The position numbers and the translations under genes were made by a program. Below the pieces are notes generated by a model. That model made no database searches. It had not been told where the DNA came from and saw only the letters and a program-made list of their open reading frames with translations. A DNA stretch of 64,000 nt from Granulibacter bethesdensis CGDNIH1. Its GTDB lineage: Bacteria > Pseudomonadota > Alphaproteobacteria > Acetobacterales > Acetobacteraceae. Below, piece after piece: positions 26,925 to 37,200 of this stretch (positions within the stretch are counted from its first letter, which is position 1; the number at the start of each line of letters is the position of its first letter). The stretch spans positions 1,700,501-1,764,500 of the forward strand of contig NC_008343.2 in assembly GCF_000014285.2 (NCBI RefSeq). The letters are read 5' to 3'.

Positions 26925-28316
26925 ATGCGCTACGCGACGATCAACCCCTATAATGGGGACGTTCTGAAACAATTCTCCGAAACCGCGGATGCGGATGTTG
27001 CCCGGGCGATCACCGATGCGCATGCAGCCTTTCAGTCCTGGCGTTACGCGCCCTTTACGGAGCGGGCCAAGGTTATGCGCAGCGCCGCCGCAATCTTGCG
27101 GAGCGATCTGGACGGCTACGCCCGCCTGCTGACCCTGGAAATGGGGAAGCTGTTCACCGAAGCCAAGCTGGAAGTCGAGTTGTCGGCGAAAATTTTCGAA
27201 TACTACGCCGACAATGCCGAACACCTGCTGCAACCGGAGATCCTGCCGGTGGCTGATCCGGCCGAGGGCAAGGCGATGATCGTGCATGAGCCGCTGGGCG
27301 TCATTCTGGCGATCGAACCGTGGAACTTCCCCTATTACCAGATTGCCCGCATCATCGCGCCGCAGCTTTCGGCCGGGAACACCGTGCTGCTGAAGCATGC
27401 GCAGAACGTGCCACAATGCGCCGAAGCCTTCGAGGCGCTGATGCTGAAGGCCGGGCTGCCGCGAGGAGCCTTCATCAACCTGTTTGCCTCCCGCAATCAG
27501 ATCACCACCATCCTGAATGATCCGCGTGTTTGTGGCGTGGCCCTCACCGGGTCCGAACGTGCCGGCGCTGCCGTGGCTGCCACCGCAGGTGCGGCGCTGA
27601 AAAAATCCATGATGGAGTTGGGCGGTGCGGATGCCTTCATCGTGCTGGAAGATGCCGATCTGAAAAAAACTATCGACTGGGCCGTGTTCGGTCGCCACTG
27701 GAATGCCGGCCAGGTCTGCGTATCCTCCAAGCGTATGATCGTTGTGGACAAGGTCTATGACCAGTTCATGGAAGGCTATGTGAAGGGGGTAGCGGCCCTG
27801 CGTGCGGGCGATCCGTTTGATCCCGAAACCACGCTGGCCCCCCTCTCCTCCCAGGCCGCTGCCGATGGCTTGAAGCAGCAGATTCGTGATGCCGTTGCCC
27901 AGGGTGCCAAAGCCACCGAAGTGGGTGCTCCGGTTCCAAACCAGGGGGCTTTCGTGCAGCCGACAATCCTGACCGACATTGATGGAGACAATCCGGCACG
28001 CCATTGGGAATTCTTCGGTCCCGTCTCCATGATCTTTCGGGCGAAAGATGAGGACGATGCCGTCCGCATCGCCAATGATACCCCGTATGGTCTGGGCGGA
28101 TCGGTCTTTACCGCCGATGAGGAGCGTGGCAAGCGCGTGGCCCGCCGGATTGAGACCGGGATGGTATTCATCAATCACCCGACCATGGTGAAGGCTGACC
28201 TTCCTTTTGGCGGCGTCAAGAACTCCGGCTATGGCCGCGAGTTGATCGGTCTGGGGATCAAGGAATTCGTGAACCACAAGCTGATTGATGTCGTCGATAT
28301 AGACGCGCCGTTCTGA
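26925..28316 (+). CDS. NAD(P)-dependent succinate-semialdehyde dehydrogenase
   Basis: An aldehyde dehydrogenase of about 463 residues, the length of the Sad/GabD group. ATG 26925 (MRYATINPYNG) follows AAGGAG; a longer frame would add 39 residues of non-family sequence. Motifs are EPWNFPYYQ (cofactor site), LTGSERAG, the catalytic glutamate in MELGGADAFIV, the catalytic cysteine in NAGQVCVSSKR, and FGPVSMIFRAKDEDDAVRIAN. It should oxidise succinate semialdehyde or a similar short aldehyde. Substrate choice is a family-level call. It is a single-gene unit with a strong terminator behind it. Confidence 0.85.
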   Translation: MRYATINPYNGDVLKQFSETADADVARAITDAHAAFQSWRYAPFTERAKVMRSAAAILRSDLDGYARLLTLEMGKLFTEAKLEVELSAKIFEYYADNAEHLLQPEILPVADPAEGKAMIVHEPLGVILAIEPWNFPYYQIARIIAPQLSAGNTVLLKHAQNVPQCAEAFEALMLKAGLPRGAFINLFASRNQITTILNDPRVCGVALTGSERAGAAVAATAGAALKKSMMELGGADAFIVLEDADLKKTIDWAVFGRHWNAGQVCVSSKRMIVVDKVYDQFMEGYVKGVAALRAGDPFDPETTLAPLSSQAAADGLKQQIRDAVAQGAKATEVGAPVPNQGAFVQPTILTDIDGDNPARHWEFFGPVSMIFRAKDEDDAVRIANDTPYGLGGSVFTADEERGKRVARRIETGMVFINHPTMVKADLPFGGVKNSGYGRELIGLGIKEFVNHKLIDVVDIDAPF

Positions 28317-28351
28317 GAAAGACCGGCTTCCTCTTCCTCCTGGCAGGAGGC

Positions 28352-28396
28352 AAAAAAACAGGCGCTCCGGGGTTACATCCGGGGCGCCTGTTTCAT
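28352..28396. terminator. Bidirectional terminator between convergent genes
   Basis: CAGGCGCTCCGG (28359-28370) pairs with CCGGGGCGCCTG (28379-28390) over 12 bp with one G-T wobble and an 8-base loop. An A-run on the left and TTTCATT on the right allow it to work for both the dehydrogenase gene and the convergent Hint gene. Confidence 0.85.
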
Positions 28397-28419
28397 TATC
28401 TGTGTGCGGTTCAGGCTGA

Positions 28420-30255
28420 TCAGGCGGACTGCGCCTCAGGCTCCACCTCGGCAGCGGAACTGACATACGGCCCAGCGGCGAGAATCTGGATCGCCAGCAT
28501 ACCCATACCCCCCTGCGACCGGCGATCCAGCTTCAACACGGCATTGCCCGCAGTCCAGCGGCCCGCCTCGGCCCCATCCCATGCATTCCAGCCTTCATTG
28601 GCCAGAGTGACGTTGATTGCCTGTGCGGAACCGGCATCGAACAGCACGGCCTCGCCAACCAGGACACCCAGAGTGCGACGATCATCGACAAACGGGCCGA
28701 ACACATCGCAGGGGCGGCTGGCGCGCGATAGGATCCGCACGGTTTCAACGCCGGCCGGGATCATAAACACGACCCTGTCATTGGTTTCCCGCACCTTACG
28801 CAGGATCTGGCCTGCGTCGCTCACCAGATGCAGATCAGCATCTGAGGTCAGCTCTGGTGCCGCAGTCCGACTGCCCGGCATGATTGTCTCAGCCCGTGCG
28901 GTAAGCGCGCGGAAAATCGGCTCGACCACTTCCCGGCTTACAGCCAACGGAGCGGCGGCATCATGCTGCCAGCTACGTGCATTGCCTTGCCCGATAGACA
29001 CGACATTGCCGTCAGCCGTGCCGAAACGGATGCGGTTACCAGTGTCGAGATAGCTTTCCGTCAGGGTACCCTCCGCCCTGATGACGGCATGGCCATCAGT
29101 TTCGATATGATAATATTGGTAATCAGTGATGGACCGATCATAGATAATGGAGCTGCCATTGACCAACATGCGTACCGGTATGAATTTCCCATCCAGAAAC
29201 AGGCAATGCTCCGGGGTGATCAGCAGATCACGGGAAGGCACCCCATCAGCCAGCGCATCTTTCAGCACCCGCACCGGATAACCGGCCATATCATCCGGCA
29301 AGCCGACACGCGCCGCCGCACTGGCATGGCCAGCCCAGGTCACTTCGGCTGCATGCTGCACACCATCCCGGAAGGCAAGCACACGATCACCCGCCCTGAG
29401 TTCCTCCACCGGGCGTTCTCCATCCGGTGTGCTGATCATGGAACCAGCCAGGAAACAGACACCAATAAAGGTGTTTCCGCCCACATAGGCTATGACCAGT
29501 GGATTATTGCCGCTGTTTGTATAGTACGTACCGGCATTGAGCGTGACACCTGCTGCGAGATTGGCCGTATAGTGACCGATCTGCTGTCCGTTATCACCGT
29601 ACAAAGTAATAGTACGGGCGGAACCGGATGCGCTGATCGTATAAGAATTGACATGCGCAATGGTATTCTGGAATTCGATCGTATCTTTTAATGGATTGTA
29701 ATTGTTGATGGAGGTGCTGGACAAATTGATCGCTGCTCCACCAGCATTGACAATCAGGGTGCCACCGCCATTCCCGAAATTGACTGTGCTGTTGTTCAGC
29801 ACAGACGCAAAGGCAGTGCCGTTGGAAAATACACCGCCATTCGTAATGTTAACGGTTGATCCGCTCAGTAGACCTGCCACATTGCCATTCGTCAGGCTTG
29901 CCGCTCCGCCATCGACATTGAGCGTCAGACCACTCAAGCCTGAAGCCAGAACGTTAATGTTTGCTGTGCCACCAACATAGAAAGTGTTATTGTTCAGCGT
30001 TGCCAGGCTGGCGGCAATCGTGATTGTGCCCGATGCGCCCGGCACCACCACATAGCTTGAACCAAACAGAACAGACGCCAGACTGAAGGAAAATCCATTT
30101 CCGGTCAGAACATGATCCGGGGCCACTGTTCCCAGATGAGTGGTGGTCCCGTCCGGATCCGTGATGACGACATTGTATCCTGTCAGGATCCCGAAAAGCC
30201 CCCGCACCGGAGTGACGGAATAAACGACGCCTGAGTTCGTTGTGTAGTCTGTCAT
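28420..30255 (-). CDS. Hint-domain protein with N-terminal beta-repeat passenger
   Basis: A 611-residue protein. Residues about 60-260 are repetitive and rich in G, N, T and S (NVDGGAASLTNGNVAG, VNFGNGGGTLIVNAGG), suggesting a beta-solenoid surface region. A Hint (Hedgehog/intein) domain follows from about 268, starting at the nucleophile-type cysteine CFLAGSMISTPDG, with VEELRAGDRVLAF and block-B-like LLITPEHCLFLDGK. The C-terminal 200 residues are unassigned. Hint_2 proteins of this layout are common in acetic acid bacteria and other alphaproteobacteria; self-cleavage or cholesterol-like ligation has not been shown for them. ATG 30255 has AGGTAAG upstream. No classical signal peptide, so type I secretion is possible. 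Confidence 0.75.
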   Translation of the reverse strand: MTDYTTNSGVVYSVTPVRGLFGILTGYNVVITDPDGTTTHLGTVAPDHVLTGNGFSFSLASVLFGSSYVVVPGASGTITIAASLATLNNNTFYVGGTANINVLASGLSGLTLNVDGGAASLTNGNVAGLLSGSTVNITNGGVFSNGTAFASVLNNSTVNFGNGGGTLIVNAGGAAINLSSTSINNYNPLKDTIEFQNTIAHVNSYTISASGSARTITLYGDNGQQIGHYTANLAAGVTLNAGTYYTNSGNNPLVIAYVGGNTFIGVCFLAGSMISTPDGERPVEELRAGDRVLAFRDGVQHAAEVTWAGHASAAARVGLPDDMAGYPVRVLKDALADGVPSRDLLITPEHCLFLDGKFIPVRMLVNGSSIIYDRSITDYQYYHIETDGHAVIRAEGTLTESYLDTGNRIRFGTADGNVVSIGQGNARSWQHDAAAPLAVSREVVEPIFRALTARAETIMPGSRTAAPELTSDADLHLVSDAGQILRKVRETNDRVVFMIPAGVETVRILSRASRPCDVFGPFVDDRRTLGVLVGEAVLFDAGSAQAINVTLANEGWNAWDGAEAGRWTAGNAVLKLDRRSQGGMGMLAIQILAAGPYVSSAAEVEPEAQSA

Positions 30256-30450
30256 GGGCTTACCTATGCATGGAACGAGGGAACGGGAAAGCCAGATGGC
30301 CTAACCTGCTTTAAATCACCCTTGTTTCATAATGTATATATTTATATTATTCAACGAATACTTTATTATTTTTGATAAACTACTCATTTAATCAGAATTT
30401 TTACTTTCAACTTTTTGTTGATAAAATAAAGTTTATTATATCACCAAAAA

Positions 30451-33423
30451 TCAACGCATGGTTTCTTCCAGAATGGATTGCAGCCGCTGCTGATAGGCCT
30501 CCTGGGAGTGATCCTGTAGAATACGCGCATAGGCTCCGTTACGGATGCTGTTCCACAAGGTCTCATCCCGGTACAGCGCCAGAATGCGATCCGCGAAACG
30601 TTGCCGCTCATCATCGCCGCCATCCGCAATTTCCACTCCATCTGACCAGCCGAGCTGGCGGCACAGCAAAGAACTGGCGACAACCGGAATTCCGTAAGAA
30701 GCGGCCTCATGAACCTTGTATGGGATACCGGCGGCAAATCTTGTCGGGGCCACGAAAACACGATGACGGTTATAAAGGGGTGCCAGATCATCGACCGGCC
30801 CCATGAAATTGACGCTGGGCAGGCTGGCAACGGGCCCTGTATCCGTGCCGGGCGCCACATGCCCGACAAGAGTGATTTTAAGATGCCGCCCCATCCTGTC
30901 CTGAACAATCGGCATGATCGCATGCAGGAACCAGAGCAGGCTGTCATAATTCGGTGACATTGTCCCATGCAACGCGCCAACAAACAGGAGATCCCTGCGC
31001 TCCTCGTAACCCGGCGTTTCACCACGCTGCGGCACGTAATGCCCGAGCGTATCAATGGTCGAATATCCGGCCTTGCGGATAATCTCCGCATCAATATCGT
31101 TCACGGCGATGATCCGCTGAGCGAAACGTGCGCAGTCCAGCTCCATCTCCACTGTCGGGACGTCCTTGATACTCTGCCCGGTCAACTGGCGATGGGCGAT
31201 TTCACGGGGTGCCACCACGGCCTCGGTATCCAGCACAATCGTACTGCCTGAAACGCTGGAGGCAGCAGAGTCCAGAACCGGTGCCAACAGGCGCAGATTA
31301 TGTGTACGGGCAATCCAGAGAATGTCGTACATCCCCGGTCTGCTGCTCAGAAAATCTGCAAACCGGTCGAAACGGCGATCATGCATGACTTCGACACGGT
31401 CCGGAAAATCCGTCCGCCAGTCGAGCGCCAACGTCGCGTCAGGGTGCAGAGGAAACACCGTGACGGCATGACCAAGCTCATCCATAGCCCGGATAATATC
31501 ATTGGTCCGGACATAACCGGACCCCAGATACCGCATCGGCATCCGATCCTCGACCAGCAGAATACGCAGTTGCCGCCGTCTGGCACTGCGGGCGCGATGA
31601 AAGCCCGTTTCGCTGAAACCATGATGGAATCTCAGCACATCACGATGCTGACGGCAGAAAATATCCCGCGCCTGCCCGATGGAGCGCGCAGCCCATCCTG
31701 CGCTGGATGATCCGTATTCATAATGGTGAATGACGACCGACGGATCGTACAGCGTGACATAGCCGCGTTTTTTCAGACGCAGGCAGAGATCGGTATCCTC
31801 ATAATAGGCCGGACGATAGACCGGATCGAAGCCACCCAGCGCCTGCACCTGCTCCGTGCGGGTCAACAGAAAGGCAGCCGAGCAGAAATCCACTTCCCGC
31901 ACGAAATTGGCTTCCGGTGCATCAACCGGATAATCACGCGCATATCCATGGGTGCGCCCGTCCCGCCAGACAATGCAACCCGCCTCCTGCAACAAGCCAT
32001 TGGTGCGGATAATCTTTCCTCCGACAGCACCGGCCTGCGGATTGGCCGCCAGACGCTGGACCGCCCGCTCCAGCGCGAGCGGCCCCAACACCACATCGTT
32101 GTTCAGATACAGCGTATAGAGGCCCAGGACATGCTCCAGCCCGACATTACAACCGGCGATATAGCCGCGATTGGTGGAAAAATGGATCACCTTCGCGCCA
32201 TGGACATAGCGTTCAATGGCTGTGGTTTCATCGCGCGATCCTGAATCAACCAGGATCACCTCCAGGTCGACTTTCTGTGCCGCGAGCGAAGCCAGTGTCT
32301 GCATGGTCAGATGAAACTGATTATGCATCACGATGATCACGGAGACGGTCGGCGGCACGCTCTCGTCACGGGAGAAATCAAGCCCGTGCGGCATCAGACA
32401 GGCCAGCGTGTTGCGCGCCTGCCGGGCGAACAGGAACCGCGTCTGGTTTTCGGTCGGGACTGGCTCCTCTTCCTGCACAAAGCCCTCGATCTGACGGGCA
32501 ATGTGGAGCGCAAAAGAATCACGAATAAGGTTGCTGGCCGTGTTCAGGGTTGACTGTGCATCTGTTGACGGAAGCTGCAAGCCGTGACGCGGAGGGCGCC
32601 CCTCTTGAATGCCGAATTCCAGAAAATGCATATATCCGTTGCGGAAGCGACCTCCCTGCAGGAAGCCGTCCAGATCCGCATTGCCGGACCGATACTCCTC
32701 CTCCGAGAAAAACGGATTTGGATTGAAGGCATGGGGCGTGTCATTGCCCAGGTAATGTGCCAGCGGACTGACCCATCGTCCGGCAGCTATTTCCTCTGCG
32801 ACTGCGGGATAGTTTTGCAGATACCATTCCGCATCGAAATACCAGGAGGAGCGCGGATAATGCCCCTGCCCGGCCAGATCGAACACATCCTCGATCAGGC
32901 TGCGGTCTTCCTTTTTCGGCGGGACATGGGCGGGCCTGAACATGTTCCACAGATCAGGATCCAGAAACAGCCCAGGCTGCCGCCCTTCCGCCGCCCCTTC
33001 GCGCAGATAGTGATCAAACCCGTTGACGAAATCCCCTCTGCCAACCGGCCCGTCAAAGCGAAACAGGTCAGGATAGGTCCGCTGATACCATGCCTCATCA
33101 AACAACCAGTTGGGAGAACGGATTTTATGGCCGACCCTGAAATAATGATCGTAGCCACAGGTGAATACACCCTCATCTATGGCATTCCGCACATCAGGGT
33201 TGGCATTCACATACCATTGCTCGTCAAACAATGCATTGGGGCAGAAACCTGACTGATGACCTTCATCGCGATAATGGTGCCAGCCATCCGGCTTGCCATA
33301 TTTTACTGTGTACCAGTCAGCATCGAAAAACAGCCAGGAAGGGATTGTTGTTTTCCTCGGCACACACTGCAATGCGGCAGAAGAGTCCTGATCAATCTCG
33401 CTATGGAAAAGCTCATGAAGCAT
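30451..33423 (-). CDS. Large bifunctional glycosyltransferase (repeats + GT2 + GT4-like)
   Basis: A 990-residue protein. The N-terminal 280 residues contain about five FDxxWY repeats (FFDADWYTVKYG, LFDEQWYVNANPDV, LFDEAWYQRTYPDL, YFDAEWYLQNYPAV), seen in surface-glycan glycosyltransferases. A GT2 domain (about 355-600) has VSVIIVMHNQFHLT, ILVDSGSRDET, and the DXD-like LNNDVVL. A C-terminal GT4-like Rossmann pair (about 645-990) has LLFVGALHGTMSPN and a glutamate-containing VHEAASYGIPVVAS. It probably adds two sugars in turn to a surface polysaccharide. Downstream of it lies the Hint gene (196-bp AT-rich gap), which is probably separately transcribed. Confidence 0.8.
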   Translation of the reverse strand: MLHELFHSEIDQDSSAALQCVPRKTTIPSWLFFDADWYTVKYGKPDGWHHYRDEGHQSGFCPNALFDEQWYVNANPDVRNAIDEGVFTCGYDHYFRVGHKIRSPNWLFDEAWYQRTYPDLFRFDGPVGRGDFVNGFDHYLREGAAEGRQPGLFLDPDLWNMFRPAHVPPKKEDRSLIEDVFDLAGQGHYPRSSWYFDAEWYLQNYPAVAEEIAAGRWVSPLAHYLGNDTPHAFNPNPFFSEEEYRSGNADLDGFLQGGRFRNGYMHFLEFGIQEGRPPRHGLQLPSTDAQSTLNTASNLIRDSFALHIARQIEGFVQEEEPVPTENQTRFLFARQARNTLACLMPHGLDFSRDESVPPTVSVIIVMHNQFHLTMQTLASLAAQKVDLEVILVDSGSRDETTAIERYVHGAKVIHFSTNRGYIAGCNVGLEHVLGLYTLYLNNDVVLGPLALERAVQRLAANPQAGAVGGKIIRTNGLLQEAGCIVWRDGRTHGYARDYPVDAPEANFVREVDFCSAAFLLTRTEQVQALGGFDPVYRPAYYEDTDLCLRLKKRGYVTLYDPSVVIHHYEYGSSSAGWAARSIGQARDIFCRQHRDVLRFHHGFSETGFHRARSARRRQLRILLVEDRMPMRYLGSGYVRTNDIIRAMDELGHAVTVFPLHPDATLALDWRTDFPDRVEVMHDRRFDRFADFLSSRPGMYDILWIARTHNLRLLAPVLDSAASSVSGSTIVLDTEAVVAPREIAHRQLTGQSIKDVPTVEMELDCARFAQRIIAVNDIDAEIIRKAGYSTIDTLGHYVPQRGETPGYEERRDLLFVGALHGTMSPNYDSLLWFLHAIMPIVQDRMGRHLKITLVGHVAPGTDTGPVASLPSVNFMGPVDDLAPLYNRHRVFVAPTRFAAGIPYKVHEAASYGIPVVASSLLCRQLGWSDGVEIADGGDDERQRFADRILALYRDETLWNSIRNGAYARILQDHSQEAYQQRLQSILEETMR

Positions 33424-33718
33424 CAGTGTTGCGTGCCCAAAATCATGGGTGCTCCTGCATAGTCACAGGGAACAGCCCCGTTCTTTACAGAGTTAAAAAA
33501 TCAACTTTCAAATAAACCTATGGTTGAATAAGAAATTTTCAACAAACGCAGAAGCTGATCTTCTCAAAAATGTCTCTAAAAAAACACTCTCTTTATCCAG
33601 ACTGTTTTTATCACTTCATATTCTCAGCATAGTTTATTGATCTGAAATTACACCCTCAAGGGAGACAGAGAAAATGGTTGTTTTTGTAAAATGAGTATTT
33701 TTATGATGGGCATTGGAT
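33424..33718. other. Intergenic region upstream of large glycosyltransferase
   Basis: About 295 bp, AT-rich, with no gene. It should hold the promoter of the minus-strand glycosyltransferase gene (candidate AT-rich stretches 33500-33600). Nothing more specific is seen. Confidence 0.4.
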
Positions 33719-33748
33719 AAAAAAACGCGCCGATCAATACCGGCGCGT
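33719..33748 (-). terminator. Terminator after crcB
   Basis: On the minus strand ACGCGCCG (33741-33748) pairs with CGGCGCGT (33725-33732), loop of 8, followed by seven T residues (33719-33725). It closes the efflux/crcB operon. Confidence 0.85.
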
Positions 33749-33791
33749 TTATTGTATTCTCGTTTTTCAATCAGACGTTTTATGATCGTTT

Positions 33792-34175
33792 TTATCCCCG
33801 TATCAGTGTCCTCACCAGATGCAATGCAAGAAGCAGTGCCCCCACTGACAACGTCACCGACGCCACCGCATAAGAAGCGGCAAGAAACACTTTGCCACGC
33901 TCATAAAGCAGCACCGTTTCCAGAGAAAAAGCGGAGAAGGTGGTGAACCCGCCGAGAATCCCGGTGGTCAGAAACAGCCGCCAGTGCTGCGGCAACCCGG
34001 CTTTGAGAGCGAATGTCTCCACCACCGCACCGATCAGGAACGAGCCGAGCATATTGATGAACAACGTGCCGAACGGAAATTCCGTCAGCCCCCAGCGCAT
34101 CGCGGTCAGATTGACCATATGCCGCGCCATACCGCCAATCCCGGCACCGAAAAAGACGATCAGATAGCTCATCAC
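33792..34175 (-). CDS. crcB: Fluoride ion channel CrcB/Fluc
   Basis: A 127-residue protein with four membrane helices, the standard CrcB size. Signatures are GAGIGGMARH, the pore-lining FPFGTLFINMLGSFLIG, and LTTGILGGFTTFSAFSLE. It exports toxic fluoride as a dual-topology dimer. It starts 38 bp after the RND pump stop on the same strand, so it is probably co-transcribed. That short gap has no room for a typical fluoride riboswitch. Confidence 0.92.
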   Translation of the reverse strand: MMSYLIVFFGAGIGGMARHMVNLTAMRWGLTEFPFGTLFINMLGSFLIGAVVETFALKAGLPQHWRLFLTTGILGGFTTFSAFSLETVLLYERGKVFLAASYAVASVTLSVGALLLALHLVRTLIRG

Positions 34176-34213
34176 TCAGCCCCGCTTCATCCTGTTCCGT
34201 GACTTTACACAGA

Positions 34214-37200
34214 TCATGACAGCCGGCCACGCTGGCGACCGATCCGGGCGATCAGCGTATAGAAAGACGGGGTCAGCAACAGACCGAAACCGGTAACACC
34301 CAGCATGCCCGCGAACACGGTGGTGCCGAGAGACTGCCGCATCTCCGCCCCTGCCCCGGTCGCGACGACCAGCGGCAGCACGCCCAGAATAAAGGCCAGC
34401 GAGGTCATCAGAATGGGACGCAGACGGGTACGGGCGGCATGCTCGGCAGCAGCGGCAGGGGTAGCCCCTTCATCCTCGGCCTGACGGGCGAATTCGACGA
34501 TCAGGATGGCGTTTTTCGCAGCCAGACCAACCAGCACCACGAAACCGATCTGCGCCAGAATATCGATGGCCATGCCACGCCATAACAGGCCGGTCACCGC
34601 CGCCAGCAGACACATCGGCACGATCAGCACCACCGCCAGCGGCAGCTTCCAGCTTTCATACTGTGCCGCCAGCACCAGAAACACGAACAGCGCCGCCGCG
34701 CCGAATACCAGCAGGGTCGGCGTTCCCTTCATCTGCTGCTGATAGGCAAGCTCGGTCCATTCCACGCCAAACCCATGCGGCAGAACCTGCTCGGCCAGCC
34801 GCTCCATATGCGCCAGCGCCGTGCCGGAGGAAACACCGGGGGCCGCGCCGCCCATGATCTCGGCCGAGGGATACAGGTTATAGCGCGGCATCCGGTAAGG
34901 CGAGGTGGTATCGGCGAAGCGCGCCACTGTGCCGATAGGGACCATATGACCACTGGCATTACGCGCCTTCAGCCGTCCGATATCATCGGAGGTACGGCGG
35001 AACTGCCCATCCGCCTGCGCCACCACCTGATAGGTGCGACCCAGATAGTTGAAGTCGTTGATATAGGTCGAGCCAAGATAAAGCTGCATCGCTCCGAACA
35101 CGTCACCCGGCGTCATCCCGACCTTTTCCGCCTTCTGGCGGTCCATATCGGCGTACACCGAGGGCGTGCCCGTGTTGAACAGCATGAAGATCCCGGCCAG
35201 AGCCGGGTCTTTCCGGGCTGCGGCAACCAGTTGCTGCGTTGCCTGCTCCAGCTCCTTCGCACTAACGCCAGTGCGGTCCTGTACCATCAGCTTGAAACCG
35301 CCAGCCTCGCCAATGCCCTCCACCGGTGGCGGGGCGACGGTCAACACGAAAGCATCCTTCACCACGGAAAGCCGCCGCTGCATGTCTTTCAGGATCACCG
35401 GCGCCGAAAGACCTTTTTTCTCACGCTCGTCGAAATCCCTCAGGGTGGAGAACACCGTCGCGGCGTTGGAGGCATTGGTGCTGCTGGCAATATCCAGACC
35501 GGCGAACGGCACCGCATGAGAGACACCGGGCGTCTCCATGATGATTTTGGTGACCTCCCTGACCGCCTGCTTGGTGCGATCCAGCGAGGCTCCGGGAGGA
35601 AGCTGGATCAGAGTGACCAGATAGCTTTTATCCTGATCCGGGATAAAGCCGGTGGGCGCACGGGAGAATTGAAAGCCGGTCAGCGCGATCAGCCCGGCAT
35701 AAGCCAGCATGACCAGCCCCACCCCCCGCAACAGCACCCTCGTCAGCCGGCCATAGCGATCGGACAGCCAGTCGAAGCCACGGTTGAACAGCGCGAAGCC
35801 CCGCGCCACCAGACGGGATAAGATGGTACCCCGCGGCGTGTGATGATCATGCGGACGGAACAGCACCGCGCATAAAGCCGGGCTGAGCGTCAGCGAGACA
35901 ATCGCCGAAATGACGGTGGACGCCGCGATGGTCACCGCGAACTGCCGGAAGAAAGCTCCGGTGATGCCTGACAGGAATGCCGACGGCACGAACACCGCGC
36001 ATAAGGTCAGCGCAATGGCGATCAATGCGCCGCCGACCTCATCCATCGTGCGATGCGCGGCTTCGGAAGGAGACATGCCGGCCCGGAGGTTACGCTCCAC
36101 ATTCTCCACCACCACGATGGCGTCATCGACCACGATGCCTACCGCCAGCACCAGCCCGAACAATGACAGATTGTTCAGCGTAATGCCGAACAGGGCCAGC
36201 ACGGTGAACGTACCGATCAGCGAGACCGGAATGGCAATCACCGGCACCAGAGAGGCGCGCCATGTCTGAAGGAACAGGATCACCACCCCGACCACCAGAA
36301 GAATGGCGATCAGGATCGTATCCTCCACCTCATACACTGATTTGGAGATGAATTCGGTGGGGTCATACTGAATGGTGTAGGCAACGCCGGGCGGAAAATC
36401 CTTCGACAGGATTTTCATCGCCTCCTTCACCTCTTCATCCACGGCCAGTGAATTCGCACCCGGCTGAGCGTAGATCGCCAGCGGAATGGCCTCACCGAGA
36501 TCGAGATAAGCGGCCGAGCTGTAATCCTGCGCGCCCACTTCGGCCCGGCCGATATCGCGAATACGAACGATATGGCCCTGCCGGTCATTTTTCACGATGA
36601 TGTCGGCAAATTCCTCGGCGGTATGCAGCCGCCCCAGCGTCTGCACGTTCAGTTCATACGCTTCCGCAGAAGGGGTTGGCTGCTGGTTCAGCACACCGGC
36701 CGAGACCTGAATATTCTGCGCCCGCAAGGCTGAAACGATTTCCTCCGCCGTCACATCATGCGCCGCCGCCTTGTCGGGATCGAGCCAGATGCGCATCGCA
36801 TAATCCCGGCCCCCGAAAAGCTGTACATTGCCCACCCCCGGCAGACGCGCCAACACGTCCTTCACATGCAAGGTGGCATAGTTGGACAGATACAGTTGAT
36901 CCCGCGACTCATCCGGCGAGACCAGATGCACCACCAGCAGGATGCTCGGTGTCACTTTCTGCACGGTCACGCCCAGACGCTGCACCTGATCCGGCAGACG
37001 CGGCAGAGCCTGCGTCACACGGTTCTGCGTCAACACCTGCGCCATATTCAGATCAGTGCCAAGGCGGAACGTAACCGTCAGACTGAGCTTGCCATCCCCG
37101 GTGGACTGGCTGCTCATATACAGCATGTTCTCCACACCGTTGATCTGCTGCTGCAACGGCGTCGCGACGGACTGGTCCACGACCTCCGCCGAGGCGCCGG

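Noticed and set aside
28963-29691. A 242-codon plus-strand frame
   Set aside because: It is antisense to the well-supported Hint gene and has no protein-like motifs.
34176-34213. Possible fluoride riboswitch before crcB
   Set aside because: The gap to the upstream pump gene is only 38 bp and lacks the expected conserved pseudoknot layout.
34775-35821. A 348-codon plus-strand frame
   Set aside because: It is antisense to the RND pump gene; its His/Arg/Gly-rich composition is typical of a mirror frame in GC-rich DNA.
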